DNA of 64,000 nucleotides from DATFJT01 sp965230755. Its GTDB lineage: Bacteria; Bacteroidota; Bacteroidia; Chitinophagales; Saprospiraceae. Under the pieces are notes generated by a model. That model did no database searches. It saw nothing but the letters and a program-made list of their open reading frames with translations, and was not told the DNA's origin. Made by a program: the position numbers and the translations under genes. Of the stretch, positions 18,030 through 27,807 are shown piece after piece. The first letter of the stretch is position 1. Each line of letters starts with the position of its first letter. The stretch covers positions 124,001 to 188,000 of the forward strand of contig CBDDLT010000015.1 in NCBI GenBank assembly GCA_965230755.1. Direction: 5' to 3'.

Positions 18030-18723
18030 CCGCTCCTACAGAGCTCATTTCTAATTCAATCCCGTGCTATGCTCATTTCGCTCCTATGGAGCTAATCTTC
18101 AAAGCTATTAATAACACATTAATTTTATTCCTGGCACCTTAGAATCTCCAATTAATCTCCGCAGACACTTCGCGGTGAAATTCCTCTAGGCATAATAATA
18201 CCCATAATACATTATAGCTTCATTAGAGCGACATATATATTAAGCCTATGTCTTTTATATGAGACCTTGTCAGAAGCAATCCGCTCCTACGGAGCTCATT
18301 TCTGTTTCAATCCAGTGCTACGCTGATTTCGCTCCTATGGAGCTAGTCGTAAAGCTTTTAATAATACTGCGATTTTATTCCAGGCACCTTTTAATCTCCG
18401 CAGACACTTCGCGGTGAAATTCCTCTAGGCATGACAATACCTATAATACATTATAGCTCCATTGGAGCGACATATATATTAAGCCTATGTCTTTTATCTG
18501 AGACCTAGTTAGAAACATTCCGCACCTACGGAGCTCAATCCTGTTTCAATCCGGTGCTATGCTCATTTCGCTCCTATGGAGCTAGCCGTAAAGCTTTTAA
18601 TATCACTTTGATTTTATTCCTGGCTTAATATAATCTGCGATAGACTCTAAGGGTAGCCACATCGTGGCGAAATTCCACTAGACAAGACAATTTTAAGAAT
18701 GTATTTTAGCTCTGTAGGAGCGG
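18030..18723. repeat. Tandem array of three ~240-250-bp units carrying GCTCCTA(C/T)GGAGC palindromes
   Basis: Three related units begin at about 18031, 18282 and 18521 (spacings 251 and 239 bp). Each starts with a CGCTCCTACGGAGCTC-type palindrome, has a second GCTCCTATGGAGCT palindrome about 55 bp later, then a TTCGCGG-containing segment (GACACTTCGCGGTGAAATTC), and ends in GGAGCGACATATATATTAAG with AGCCTATGTCTTTTAT. The third unit is more diverged. The whole array is bordered by a perfect 16-bp inverted repeat, CCGCTCCTACAGAGCT at 18030-18045 and its complement at 18708-18723. It contains no open reading frame. It fills the convergent gap between the amidase and the symporter. Confidence 0.85.
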
Positions 18724-18799
18724 CATAAACATTTCGTACAATAGTTGATAATAATCCAAAACATTATTGGAGCATTTTCAAGATACAATTTCTACAATA

Positions 18800-20308
18800 T
18801 CATTCGATAATTGATGTCCGTTTCTTTTGCCAAAAGTGAACCAAGTATAGTCCCAAAAAGCAAATCAAACCGTTGACGATGATGATCTCAAAGTCGAATT
18901 TATACCCCCAAAAAAGGGTGCTGGAATTTTTATCCAATAGAAAAGATAAGATTGGACTTATTACGGCAACCACGGCAATGAAGGAATGATCAATTTTTAC
19001 TTTTTTAAATACCAATACAAAAAGGAACATTCCCAATAGTGGTCCATAGGTATAGGCTGCCAGCTTAAATAACGCTGCAATAACTGCCTGGCTATTGACC
19101 AAATAAAATACGATAATCGAAAAGTAAATCACAACACTAAATCCGATATGAACAAGCCTTCTTTTCCTCCTATAATTTTGTTCTTCCACATCCTCCTTTT
19201 CATTCATTTTAAGGATGTCGACACAAAATGAGGTGGTCAATGAAGTGAGTGCAGAATCAGCCGAACTGTATGCCGCAGCAATTAGACCAATAAAAAATAA
19301 TATTCCAATTACAGGCCCTAAATGTTCGATGGCTAGGGTCGGAAAAATTAAATCTGTTACGGGTTTCATAGACCCGTCAACCATTCTTTGCGGTGTTTCT
19401 ATTCCAATCGATTGCATATAGGCCAATAACAACATTCCTAGAGATAAAAAGAGGAAATTAATCAGTATCAACACAAGGCTAAAGCTGATCATGTTTTTCT
19501 TGGCCTCACCCAGATTTCGACAGCTCAAATTCTTTTGCATCATATCTTGATCCAGGCCAGTCATAACAATGGTTATAAACATACCGGCCAATATCTGTTT
19601 GAAGAAATTCATTTTATCGCTCCAACCATTTTCAAAGAAAAACATTTGACCATATTCCGATTGACGGATGAATTGAGGAAATTCGAAAAATGAGATATCC
19701 AGAAAAGAGCTCAACTTTACAATAACAACCACAAGCACGATGAGCATTGATGCCGTCTGAAGTAAATCCGTCCAGATCACTGTTTTGATACCCGACTTGT
19801 AGGTATAAGTCCAAACCAAGGCTATCGCAATGGCCGTCGTAATATAGAATGGGATGCCCATACTATCGAAAACAAAATTCTGCAAGACGATAATCACCAA
19901 ATAAAGGCGCAGAGAAGCCCCTAATATTCTAGAAATTAGAAAGAAAACAGCTCCGGTCTTTCTTCCAGTTTCACCTAGGCCCTTTTCTAGAATACTGTAT
20001 ATGGAAATCACATTTGATCTATAATAAAGGGGCAAGAGAATATGAGCTATGATCAAATAACCCAAAAAATAACCGAAAACCATTTGCATATAGGACAACG
20101 ATCTATCAGCTACCCAGCCCGGTACTGATATAAAAGTTACACCCGACAAACTCGCTCCAATCATTCCAAAGGCCACTACAAACCAAGGTGCAGATTTACC
20201 CGCATTGTAGAAATCTCCGATCTGATTATCCTTGGATTTACTTCTCGAAATAAAAAATAGTATCAGGAAATAGGCAATCAAAACAGCAAGAAGTAATGAT
20301 GAAGACAT
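18800..20308 (-). CDS. Sodium:solute symporter (SSS/SLC5 family)
   Basis: 502 aa with about 13 hydrophobic segments, the LeuT-fold SSS size. Signature stretches are visible: FVVAFGMIGASLSGVTFISVPG in TM2-3 (read around residues 42-62), RILGASLRLYLVIIVLQN, then AAAYSSADSALTSLTTSF, which corresponds to the sodium-site helix with consecutive Ser/Ala residues. Substrate (sugar, amino acid, proline, acyl compound) cannot be told from sequence. The N-terminal start MSSSLLLAVLIAYF begins directly in TM1. Divergent from gap, 125 bp apart. Confidence 0.85.
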   Translation of the reverse strand: MSSSLLLAVLIAYFLILFFISRSKSKDNQIGDFYNAGKSAPWFVVAFGMIGASLSGVTFISVPGWVADRSLSYMQMVFGYFLGYLIIAHILLPLYYRSNVISIYSILEKGLGETGRKTGAVFFLISRILGASLRLYLVIIVLQNFVFDSMGIPFYITTAIAIALVWTYTYKSGIKTVIWTDLLQTASMLIVLVVVIVKLSSFLDISFFEFPQFIRQSEYGQMFFFENGWSDKMNFFKQILAGMFITIVMTGLDQDMMQKNLSCRNLGEAKKNMISFSLVLILINFLFLSLGMLLLAYMQSIGIETPQRMVDGSMKPVTDLIFPTLAIEHLGPVIGILFFIGLIAAAYSSADSALTSLTTSFCVDILKMNEKEDVEEQNYRRKRRLVHIGFSVVIYFSIIVFYLVNSQAVIAALFKLAAYTYGPLLGMFLFVLVFKKVKIDHSFIAVVAVISPILSFLLDKNSSTLFWGYKFDFEIIIVNGLICFLGLYLVHFWQKKRTSIIE

Positions 20309-20433
20309 ATCGATCTATTATGAACTGCAAATTTAAAGGAATCCCGAATCTAATTTAAATCATAATTAAAGTAGTAAACCAAGCTGATATTTGTGATTTT
20401 TTGAAGTACTTTTGCAGCTTAAATAATTTTGAC

Positions 20434-21441
20434 ATGGGTAAAATTCGAGTAGCGATTAATGGTTTTGGAAGGATTGGACGCTTGAGCTATAGAAATATGC
20501 TTAATATAGAAGGCATTGATATTGTGGCGATTAATGATCTTAGCGACACGAAAACTTTGGCACATTTACTTAAATATGACTCTGTCCAAGGAACACTTCC
20601 GTACGTAGTGCAATATGACGAAAACACCATCACTGTAAATGGTGATTCCTTTCAAGTACTCTCTGAAAGAGATCCGAAGAATTTGCCTTGGAAGGAAATG
20701 CAAATAGATGTTGTATTAGAGTCAACTGGAATTTTCAACACAAAAGAAAAAGCAGGTTGGCATATTGAAGCCGGTGCTAAAAGAGTAGTTTTATCCGCTC
20801 CACCCAAAGGCGATGGAATAAAGATGTATGTTATTGGGGTCAATGATGACGAGTTATCCGCCTCGGACATCGTAGTTTCCAATGCTTCTTGTACAACGAA
20901 TTGCCTTTCTCCCATGTGCAAAATATTGAACGATCATTTTGGTATAGAGAATGGCTTTCTAACAACTGTTCATGCTTATACTTCTACTCAGAACTTGCAA
21001 GATGGACCTCATAAAGATTTGAGAAGGGCAAGGGCAGCAGCTCAGTCTATTATTCCAACCACTACTGGAGCTGCAAAAGCAGTAACCAAAATTATTCCGG
21101 AGTTGGATGGAAAACTGGATGGTATGGCTATGCGAGTGCCCGTGGCTTCTGGTTCGATTACAGATTTTACCGCTGTTCTTAAAAAGGAAACTACCGTCGA
21201 AGAAGTCAATGCACTATTCTTGGAGTATTCTAAGAAAGAAATGAGTGGGATCTTAACTTATCTCACAGACGAATTGGTCAGTTCAGATATAGTTGGTAGC
21301 ACATCTAGTTGTTTGTACGATCCATTTCTTACATATGTACACGGAAACCTTGTTAAGATTAATGGTTGGTATGACAATGAATATGGATATTCTGCCAGAG
21401 CAGCAGAAATGGTTAAAAAAGTAGGTTCTCTTTTAAATTAG
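20434..21441 (+). CDS. gap: Glyceraldehyde-3-phosphate dehydrogenase, type I
   Basis: 335 aa from ATG 20434 (the frame extends to a TTG at 20401, but the family starts MGKIRVAINGFGRIGR). The NAD-binding loop INGFGRIGR, the catalytic cysteine motif SNASCTTNCLSP, the catalytic His in TVHAYTSTQ and the C-terminal WYDNEYGYSARAAEMV are all present. Catalyses the NAD-dependent oxidation and phosphorylation of glyceraldehyde-3-phosphate in glycolysis, reversible in gluconeogenesis. typA follows 7 bp downstream, indicating co-transcription. Confidence 0.95.
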   Translation: MGKIRVAINGFGRIGRLSYRNMLNIEGIDIVAINDLSDTKTLAHLLKYDSVQGTLPYVVQYDENTITVNGDSFQVLSERDPKNLPWKEMQIDVVLESTGIFNTKEKAGWHIEAGAKRVVLSAPPKGDGIKMYVIGVNDDELSASDIVVSNASCTTNCLSPMCKILNDHFGIENGFLTTVHAYTSTQNLQDGPHKDLRRARAAAQSIIPTTTGAAKAVTKIIPELDGKLDGMAMRVPVASGSITDFTAVLKKETTVEEVNALFLEYSKKEMSGILTYLTDELVSSDIVGSTSSCLYDPFLTYVHGNLVKINGWYDNEYGYSARAAEMVKKVGSLLN

Positions 21442-21448
21442 TTATTAT

Positions 21449-23236
21449 ATGAATCTTAGAAATATAGCGATTATAGCGCATGTTGATCATGGGAAAACAA
21501 CGCTTGTTGATAAAATTCTTGCATTCAGCAATACCATCGATCATCAGGACAATAAATCTCTTGTTTTAGACAACAATGATTTAGAAAGAGAACGAGGAAT
21601 AACCATCGTCTCTAAAAATGTCTCGATTCGATACAAGGATGTTAAGATCAACATCATTGATACTCCAGGTCACGCCGACTTTGGAGGAGAGGTCGAAAGG
21701 GTACTGAATATGGCTGATGGTGTACTATTACTTGTGGACGCATTTGAAGGAGTTATGCCTCAAACCAGATACGTTTTGAGCAAGGCGCTTGCTTTAGGCA
21801 AAAAACCCATTGTAGTAGTCAATAAAGTAGATAAAGAAAACTGTCGACCATATGAGGTCCAGGAGGAGGTATTTGATCTAATGTTCAACTTGGATGCTGA
21901 CGAGGATCAATTGGATTTCCTTACAATTTATGGTTCGGCCAAACACGGATGGATGGGTCCGGACCCTGAAAAGCAGACCAATGATGTTGCCCATTTATTA
22001 GATAGTATTATTGACACCATCCCAGCACCTGCCAAAAATGAAGGGCACTTTCAAATGCAAATTACCTCAATTGACTATTCGACCTTTACAGGAAGGGTTG
22101 CAATTGGTAGAGTTCACAGAGGAAAGTTAGTAAAGAAAAAGCCTATCGTTCTCCTTCAGAAAGACGGATCGGCGAAGAATTGTAAAATAAAAGACATTCA
22201 GAGTTTTTCCGGAATGGGTCGTGAGAATGTCGAAGAGGTGGAAGCAGGAGATCTTTGTGCAATCATAGGAATTGAAGGGTTTGAGATTGGGGATACATTA
22301 GCAGATGCGGAGCATCCGGAAGCGATGCCGAGAATCGCTATCGACGAACCAACTATGAGCATGCTTTTTACAGTCAACGACTCTCCTTTTTTCGGTAAAG
22401 AGGGAGATTATGTGACATCCAGACACTTGAGGGACCGATTGTACAAGGAAACAGAAAAGAATCTTGCACTCAGAATAGAGGAAACCGACTCTCCGGACGC
22501 TTTTAATGTTTATGGCAGAGGAATAATGCACCTTTCTGTACTTATCGAGACAATGAGAAGAGAAGGTTTCGAATTGCAAGTAGGAAAACCTCAGGTCATC
22601 ATCAAAAATATTGATGGGATCAAGCACGAGCCGGTAGAAGAATTGACCATTGACTTACCGGAACCGGCTTCTGGTAAAATCATTGAAATGATTAGTCAGA
22701 GAAAAGGTGAATTGCTCAATATGGAACCTCGTGGAGATATCATGCACCTGGAGTTTCTCATTCCATCAAGAGGAATCATCGGTCTTCGAACATCTGTGAT
22801 GAATGTTTCTGCTGGTGAGGCCATTATGACGCATAGATTTAAAGCATTCGAAGCCTGGAAAGGTGATATTCCAAGGAGAAATAAAGGCTCATTGATTGTG
22901 CTTGAAGGTGGAACCACGATAGCTTATGCATTGGACAAACTCAAGGATCGAGGAACATTCTTTCTCAGTCCTGGCAATGAAGTATACGAGGGTCAAATCA
23001 TTGGAGAACACACCCGTGAGAATGACCTCGTCGTCAATGTAACGAAGACGAAAAAATTGACCAATATGAGATCTTCAGGGGCTGATGACAAGGTAAAATT
23101 AGCTCCACCTTATCAGATGTCACTGGAACAATTAATGGAATACATAGAAAAAGACGAGTACGTTGAAGTCACCCCAAAAAATCTTAGGTTAAGAAAAATA
23201 TTGCTAAAAGAGCACGAAAGAAAAAAAGCAAAATAA
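21449..23236 (+). CDS. typA: Ribosome-associated translational GTPase TypA/BipA
   Basis: 595 aa. GTPase motifs: IAHVDHGKTTLVDKIL (G1), RERGITIVSKN (G2), DTPGHADFGGEVERVL (G3), NKVDKENCRP (G4) and YGSAKHGWMG (G5). These are followed by EF-G-like domains II, III and V and the TypA-specific C-terminus (LSPGNEVYEGQIIGEH, MRSSGADDKVKLAPP). Known: binds ribosomes near the EF-G site and supports ribosome assembly and stress or low-temperature growth. Co-transcribed with gap by spacing. Confidence 0.95.
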   Translation: MNLRNIAIIAHVDHGKTTLVDKILAFSNTIDHQDNKSLVLDNNDLERERGITIVSKNVSIRYKDVKINIIDTPGHADFGGEVERVLNMADGVLLLVDAFEGVMPQTRYVLSKALALGKKPIVVVNKVDKENCRPYEVQEEVFDLMFNLDADEDQLDFLTIYGSAKHGWMGPDPEKQTNDVAHLLDSIIDTIPAPAKNEGHFQMQITSIDYSTFTGRVAIGRVHRGKLVKKKPIVLLQKDGSAKNCKIKDIQSFSGMGRENVEEVEAGDLCAIIGIEGFEIGDTLADAEHPEAMPRIAIDEPTMSMLFTVNDSPFFGKEGDYVTSRHLRDRLYKETEKNLALRIEETDSPDAFNVYGRGIMHLSVLIETMRREGFELQVGKPQVIIKNIDGIKHEPVEELTIDLPEPASGKIIEMISQRKGELLNMEPRGDIMHLEFLIPSRGIIGLRTSVMNVSAGEAIMTHRFKAFEAWKGDIPRRNKGSLIVLEGGTTIAYALDKLKDRGTFFLSPGNEVYEGQIIGEHTRENDLVVNVTKTKKLTNMRSSGADDKVKLAPPYQMSLEQLMEYIEKDEYVEVTPKNLRLRKILLKEHERKKAK

Positions 23237-23319
23237 ATTTGTAGATATTTTACTTTCATTTAATGTGACTTTTTTGAAAAGAGTCATCCTAAGATGAGAC
23301 CAACAACCGGTAAGTATAG

Positions 23320-24483
23320 ATGAAAAAAACTTACTCCATAGCTTTTGTGAGCAACAGCAGCTGGTATTTGTATAATCTTAGGCTGGGTATTATGAAATAC
23401 TTCCAGTCTAAAGGCTACGAAGTATACACCATTGCGCCCAGAGATGAATTCACACACTTCCTTCTTTTAGAGGGATTTCACCATATTGATATAGACACCA
23501 GCAATAAAAGTATTAGCCTCTTCGAAAGTTGGAGTTTATTCTTTCAACTTTTTAAAATATACAGGAAGTTACCCTTAAGTCTGATCTTTCATTATACGGT
23601 TAAACCAAATACCATAGGAGTTCTGGCCGCACGCTTAGCAAGAAAAAAGACAATTTCTGTGGTTTCCGGGGCAGGATTTACCTTTTTGAAGAAAAATCTT
23701 TTGAACTCACTGACTGTGTTTCTCTACAAATTGGCGACGCGATTTACCGAATCTATCTGGTTTGTGAATCAGGACGATCGAAAAGAATTCATGGAACTTG
23801 GAATTTGCACGGAGAAAAACTCTGAATTACTGCCAGGAGAAGGTATCAATCCCACGCATTTTGCACCCAGACCCGAACCGGAAAATAAAACCTTTAAGTT
23901 CTTGTATTCCGGTAGACTTATTTGGGATAAGGGGATAGAAGAATATGTTCTCGCAGCCAGATTGGTCAAAAAGAAAATGCCCAATGTTCAATTTGATGTT
24001 TTAGGGTTTTTGGATGTTTCCAATCCACATATGATATCCTCTGAAAAAATCCACCTTTGGCAGAAGGAAGGTGTTATCCATTATCTGGGTAAAACCAAAG
24101 ATGTGAGACCTTATTTGGCGGATTGCAATTGTGTGGTTCTTCCCTCTTACTACCGAGAAGGCACTCCTCGATCATTGCTTGAAGCTTCATCCATGGCTCG
24201 ACCAATCATCACAACCGACAATATAGGTTGTAGAGAAGTTGTAATCGATCATTATAATGGTTTATTGGTCAATGTAAAAGATCATCTGGACTTGGCTGAT
24301 AAAATGATTGAAATGGTCCAATTGAACAGCATAGAAAGAGAAATTATGGGGTGGAATGGTAGAAAGCTCATCGAAGAAAAATTCGACGAAAAATACCTTC
24401 TTTCCTTTTATAGAAAATCTGTCGATCAATACACGCATAAATTTCCATTGAATAAGAGGAAGACTTTTAGTTCGTTGAACTAG
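23320..24483 (+). CDS. Glycosyltransferase family 4 (GT-B), polysaccharide cluster
   Basis: 387 aa, cytoplasmic. The N-terminal acceptor domain starts YSIAFVSNSSWYLYNLR. The C-terminal donor domain shows FLYSGRLIWDKGIEEYV and the E-x7-E region YREGTPRSLLEASSMARPII, typical of GT4 retaining enzymes. It resembles capsule glycosyltransferases of the PglA/WbnE type, but donor and acceptor are unknown. First gene of a group (23.3-31.8 kb) devoted to surface polysaccharide synthesis. Confidence 0.82.
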   Translation: MKKTYSIAFVSNSSWYLYNLRLGIMKYFQSKGYEVYTIAPRDEFTHFLLLEGFHHIDIDTSNKSISLFESWSLFFQLFKIYRKLPLSLIFHYTVKPNTIGVLAARLARKKTISVVSGAGFTFLKKNLLNSLTVFLYKLATRFTESIWFVNQDDRKEFMELGICTEKNSELLPGEGINPTHFAPRPEPENKTFKFLYSGRLIWDKGIEEYVLAARLVKKKMPNVQFDVLGFLDVSNPHMISSEKIHLWQKEGVIHYLGKTKDVRPYLADCNCVVLPSYYREGTPRSLLEASSMARPIITTDNIGCREVVIDHYNGLLVNVKDHLDLADKMIEMVQLNSIEREIMGWNGRKLIEEKFDEKYLLSFYRKSVDQYTHKFPLNKRKTFSSLN

Positions 24484-24668
24484 GAATTAAGATAATTCAC
24501 TAATTGGGGTTCGAATAAGAACATGATTTGTGGTCAAAGTTCATGTTTCAAAATTCTATATTACTATAGCTAAACTTGTCACCTAACGAGGGAATTTTTT
24601 TGTCCTGCATTATAGTTTTGCATTGCATAATGCTCTGAATAGGAGGCCTTTCTATACGTTTAGCGCCA

Positions 24669-24705
24669 TTTTTCATTTTTAACTATTCATTTTTAATTAT
24701 TTACC
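24669..24705. repeat. AT-rich dispersed repeat with an unoccupied IS target
   Basis: ATTTTTCATTTTTAACTATTC followed by ATTTTTAATTATTTACC (target core ATTTTTAAT at 24689-24697). The core is the same 9-mer duplicated at both IS copies, here in an intact intergenic copy between two glycosyltransferase genes. Confidence 0.7.
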
Positions 24706-24733
24706 TTAGTGGACCTGAGAACAAAAGGATTTC

Positions 24734-26005
24734 ATGAAGGAGCAAGATCTATTGGCTATCATGTATTATTTTCCTCCAATGGGTTCGGTTTGCGTTAACC
24801 GAACTTTTCCATTCTTATCAGGACTTGTGGATCGAGGATTCAAGACACATGTTTTGCAAGCCGGCAATCAGGTTATTCCCAACCAGCAAACATATGACTT
24901 GTCTAAATTCGAACAAATCATATCCATACCGAATTACGACTATCGCTGGATAAAGAAAAAATTCTTCCGTCAAGTACATGGAAATCCTCTTTCGAGTGAA
25001 TTTGGTCGTTTCAGCCCTGCATTTTATTACCTGGAATCTCCCGTTGGAGCCATGACATTAGGTGAGGGCGGTGGATATTATTCCGTAAAAGCATATCGAC
25101 AAGCGGTACGATTGATCAAGAAATATCCAATCCAATATCTTTACACAAGCTATCGACCACTCAGTGATATGCTCACCGCCTACTATCTTAAAAAGAAGTT
25201 TCCGCATCTGATTTGGGTAGCTGATATGCGCGATCATTATCTCAGATATGATATTAAGAACTACATCTCCAAAGAACGAAGAATTGCATATTTTAGAAAG
25301 ATACTTGGACGAGCGGATAAAATTTTCACCGTCTCCAATGGGATAGCCCAAAAAATGGAATCCGAACTGAAGAAGGAAGTAAAGGTGATCCCAAATGGCA
25401 TTAATGAGTACACCAAAACCCTTCCCAAACACTCTGAGAAATTTACCATCTCTTACACAGGATCCATTTACAGTTTTTACGAGCTCCATCAATTCTTTGT
25501 GAATTTCTCTAATTGGCTCGATCAACAACCACAAAATAGAAATCTAATACAGCTTTGTTATGCCGGTAAGGATAGATCCATCTGGGAAAGCAATATTCGG
25601 GAATTTCGATTGGAAGATATTTCGGTCATGCATGATTTGCTTTCATTGGAAGAATCCAGAGATATTCAAGCCAACAGTAATGTCAATATTCTATTCAGTT
25701 ATTCCTCTGAAGAATACAGTGGAGTTGTTACAGGAAAATTATATGATTTGTTGGGTGTCCACCGGCCTATTATCTGTTGGATTAATGGTCAACTGGACCC
25801 TGATCTGCACCACTATTTTAACGAACTAAAGTGCGGAAAAATATTTGCTACCAATTCCTTCAATGAATCAGCGTTCGACGCTTTCTTAAACGGGTATTTT
25901 GAACAGTGGAAAACCAATAAGGTAATAAGGCGTTTAGAGAATGATCATTTAACAAAGTATTATAATTGGGACCAGAGACTTGAAGATTTAATCGATTATC
26001 TTTGA
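24734..26005 (+). CDS. Glycosyltransferase (GT4-like)
   Basis: 423 aa, cytoplasmic. The N-terminal half shows the pattern YLYTSYRPLSDMLTAYYL, then IWVADMRDHYLRYD, common in Bacteroidota GT4-like enzymes. The hinge and donor domain carry IFTVSNGIAQKME, VKVIPNGINEY and ISYTGSIYSFYELHQF. The usual E-x7-E is weak (YSSEEYSGVVTGKLYDLLG, then RPIICW), so donor identity is uncertain. Followed 19 bp later by the GDP-mannose synthesis gene, suggesting co-transcription. Confidence 0.75.
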   Translation: MKEQDLLAIMYYFPPMGSVCVNRTFPFLSGLVDRGFKTHVLQAGNQVIPNQQTYDLSKFEQIISIPNYDYRWIKKKFFRQVHGNPLSSEFGRFSPAFYYLESPVGAMTLGEGGGYYSVKAYRQAVRLIKKYPIQYLYTSYRPLSDMLTAYYLKKKFPHLIWVADMRDHYLRYDIKNYISKERRIAYFRKILGRADKIFTVSNGIAQKMESELKKEVKVIPNGINEYTKTLPKHSEKFTISYTGSIYSFYELHQFFVNFSNWLDQQPQNRNLIQLCYAGKDRSIWESNIREFRLEDISVMHDLLSLEESRDIQANSNVNILFSYSSEEYSGVVTGKLYDLLGVHRPIICWINGQLDPDLHHYFNELKCGKIFATNSFNESAFDAFLNGYFEQWKTNKVIRRLENDHLTKYYNWDQRLEDLIDYL

Positions 26006-26024
26006 GCTGCATAAAACTAACCAG

Positions 26025-27080
26025 ATGAACTATATAGCGATCATGGCCGGAGGAGTGGGATCCAGATTTTGGCCAGCAAGTACAGCGGAAAGACCAAAGC
26101 AGTTTTTAGACATTCTGGGTGTAGGAAAATCCTTGCTTCAAATGACCTATGAACGCGTCTTGCCCCTGGTTGACGGCCCGGACAAAATTCTTATAGTTAC
26201 CAATAGAAAATACCAATCTTTGGTAAAGGAGCAGTTGGGTCAAATCCCGGATAATAATATTCTATGCGAACCGGCTATGAACAATACTGCTCCTAGTGTT
26301 GCGTACACCGCTTTGCATATTGCGGCTCTGGATAAAAACGCCAATTTTGCCATTCTTCCCTCAGATCATGTCATTTTAAAAGAGGATCGCTATAGATCCT
26401 TGCTTGGTCAGGCATTCGAACTGAGTGATAATTCTGATGCAATCATAACATTGGGAATAGAACCGACAAGACCTGATACTGGCTATGGTTATATTGAAAA
26501 AGGAGAATCATTGGATGATCAACTACTTTATGAGGTTAAACAATTCAAAGAAAAACCGAATGCTGAAGTAGCCAAGGCCTACTGCGACTCAGGAAACTTC
26601 CTATGGAATGCTGGTATGTTTGTTTGGAATGTACAAACGATCCTTGAGGCATTTAAGCAGTGTTCTCCAGGTATCCTTGAGGTCTTGAGCGAAGATTTAT
26701 CAAAATTTGGTGGCGCTGAAGAGCAAGAATACATTGACAAAGTCTATCCCAATACAGAATCTATTTCTGTGGATTACGCCATATTAGAGCGATACTCCAA
26801 AATATGGACCATCCCGGCTAGTATTGGATGGAGCGATCTTGGAACCTGGGATAGTCTGCACCATTATATGACTAAAGACGAACAGAGTTGTGTCATACTC
26901 GGAGATAAGACCTACCTATTCGATACCGAAGCGTCCTTAATTCGAACCGATAGTGAGAAAATCGTTGTGATCAAGGGGCTCAAGGAGTACATTGTTGTGG
27001 ATGAAAAAGACGCTCTTTTGATTTACCCCAGAGCGAATGAGCAGGAGATCAAGCAAATTGTTAAGAAGATTAAGGGGTAG
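26025..27080 (+). CDS. manC: Mannose-1-phosphate guanylyltransferase
   Basis: 351 aa. The nucleotidyltransferase signature MAGGVGSRFWPASTAERPKQ is at the N-terminus, with FAILPSDHVI (metal Asp), TLGIEPTRPDTGYGYIEKGE and the sugar-contact stretch FKEKPNAEVAKAYCDSGNFLWNAGMF. It forms GDP-mannose from Man-1-P and GTP. It lacks the C-terminal phosphomannose-isomerase cupin of long ManC proteins, so it is the monofunctional short form. It supplies GDP-mannose (and GDP-fucose or GDP-mannuronate routes) to the surrounding polysaccharide genes. Confidence 0.9.
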   Translation: MNYIAIMAGGVGSRFWPASTAERPKQFLDILGVGKSLLQMTYERVLPLVDGPDKILIVTNRKYQSLVKEQLGQIPDNNILCEPAMNNTAPSVAYTALHIAALDKNANFAILPSDHVILKEDRYRSLLGQAFELSDNSDAIITLGIEPTRPDTGYGYIEKGESLDDQLLYEVKQFKEKPNAEVAKAYCDSGNFLWNAGMFVWNVQTILEAFKQCSPGILEVLSEDLSKFGGAEEQEYIDKVYPNTESISVDYAILERYSKIWTIPASIGWSDLGTWDSLHHYMTKDEQSCVILGDKTYLFDTEASLIRTDSEKIVVIKGLKEYIVVDEKDALLIYPRANEQEIKQIVKKIKG

Positions 27081-27099
27081 GAAATAGATAATAGGATTT

Positions 27100-27140
27100 A
27101 GGTGTTAGGTTTTTGGTGTTAGGTGTTAGGTTTTGGGGTT
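27100..27140. repeat. G/T-rich minisatellite (GGTGTTAGGTTTT units)
   Basis: About three imperfect units of GGTGTTAGG(TTTT) follow the manC stop codon and run into the start region of the next gene. Similar G/T-rich repeats flank kdsB at 56941 and 57838. Confidence 0.65.
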
Positions 27141-27793
27141 TGAAGTTGGCAATTGGCATATTGATTTTGTTTTCGATTTTTTGGGTTCGATGTGAAGCCC
27201 AAACCTTGGAAGACACGGAGGAATATAAGGAGGCACAAAAGGATGTGTCGGAATCCTTAGAACGGGTTAAGAGTAAGGATTTTCAAGAACTTATTCGTCG
27301 AATTGAGCAGGAAGAGAAAATATCGGCTCAGCTTTCGGAAAGAATAGATCGTGCAGGATCGGCTCAATTCATAAGCAGTAAAGATTCCATCAACCATTAC
27401 TATAATGGGTTGATCACTCAATTGGAGGATTTAATCATGGGATTACGGGAAAAGCATGGAACCAAGAAAGATGGTACATTAAAGGATAAAATGAATGCCG
27501 ATCATGTTAATACAATCTTTATTGAAGCGGGAAATGCCCGAGACCTGAAGACCCAAATGTTGATCACTACGAATAAGTCCCTAGAGATTGCAGAACAAAA
27601 TGAAATCAAATTAAACAAGGAAGATTTACCGCTTTACGCCAGAGATTTCTCAGAAAGAGAGGGATTGAGTTGGGAAGAATACTTCTTTAAAGATATGCCT
27701 GCAACAGCCATAATGCCATTACTGAAGAGATTTGAAAGTGATGTTAAGTTATCAAAGCTAATTTTGCTAGAATCTTTAGAAGGAAAACTATAA
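27140..27793 (+). CDS. Secreted/periplasmic helical protein of unknown function
   Basis: About 217 aa from a TTG at 27140 that gives a compact signal peptide (MKLAIGILILFSIFWVRCEAQ). The frame is open to 27113, but the extra residues are encoded by the G/T-rich minisatellite. No ATG precedes the signal peptide, so the start is non-ATG and uncertain. The mature protein is highly charged and predicted helical (EYKEAQKDVSESLERVKSK, IRRIEQEEKISAQLSERIDR) with probable coiled coils. No family recognised. It sits just after manC, so it may be part of the polysaccharide transcript. Confidence 0.55.
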   Translation: MKLAIGILILFSIFWVRCEAQTLEDTEEYKEAQKDVSESLERVKSKDFQELIRRIEQEEKISAQLSERIDRAGSAQFISSKDSINHYYNGLITQLEDLIMGLREKHGTKKDGTLKDKMNADHVNTIFIEAGNARDLKTQMLITTNKSLEIAEQNEIKLNKEDLPLYARDFSEREGLSWEEYFFKDMPATAIMPLLKRFESDVKLSKLILLESLEGKL

Positions 27794-27807
27794 GAGGACT
27801 GTTTTAC

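Noticed and set aside
18030..18723. Possible CRISPR array
   Set aside because: Units are ~250 bp and similar along their whole length. There are no short constant repeats with unique spacers and no cas genes.
23237..23319. Terminator after typA (GACTTTTTTGAAAAGAGTC)
   Set aside because: The stem is short, A/T-rich and not followed by a T-tract, so support is too weak.
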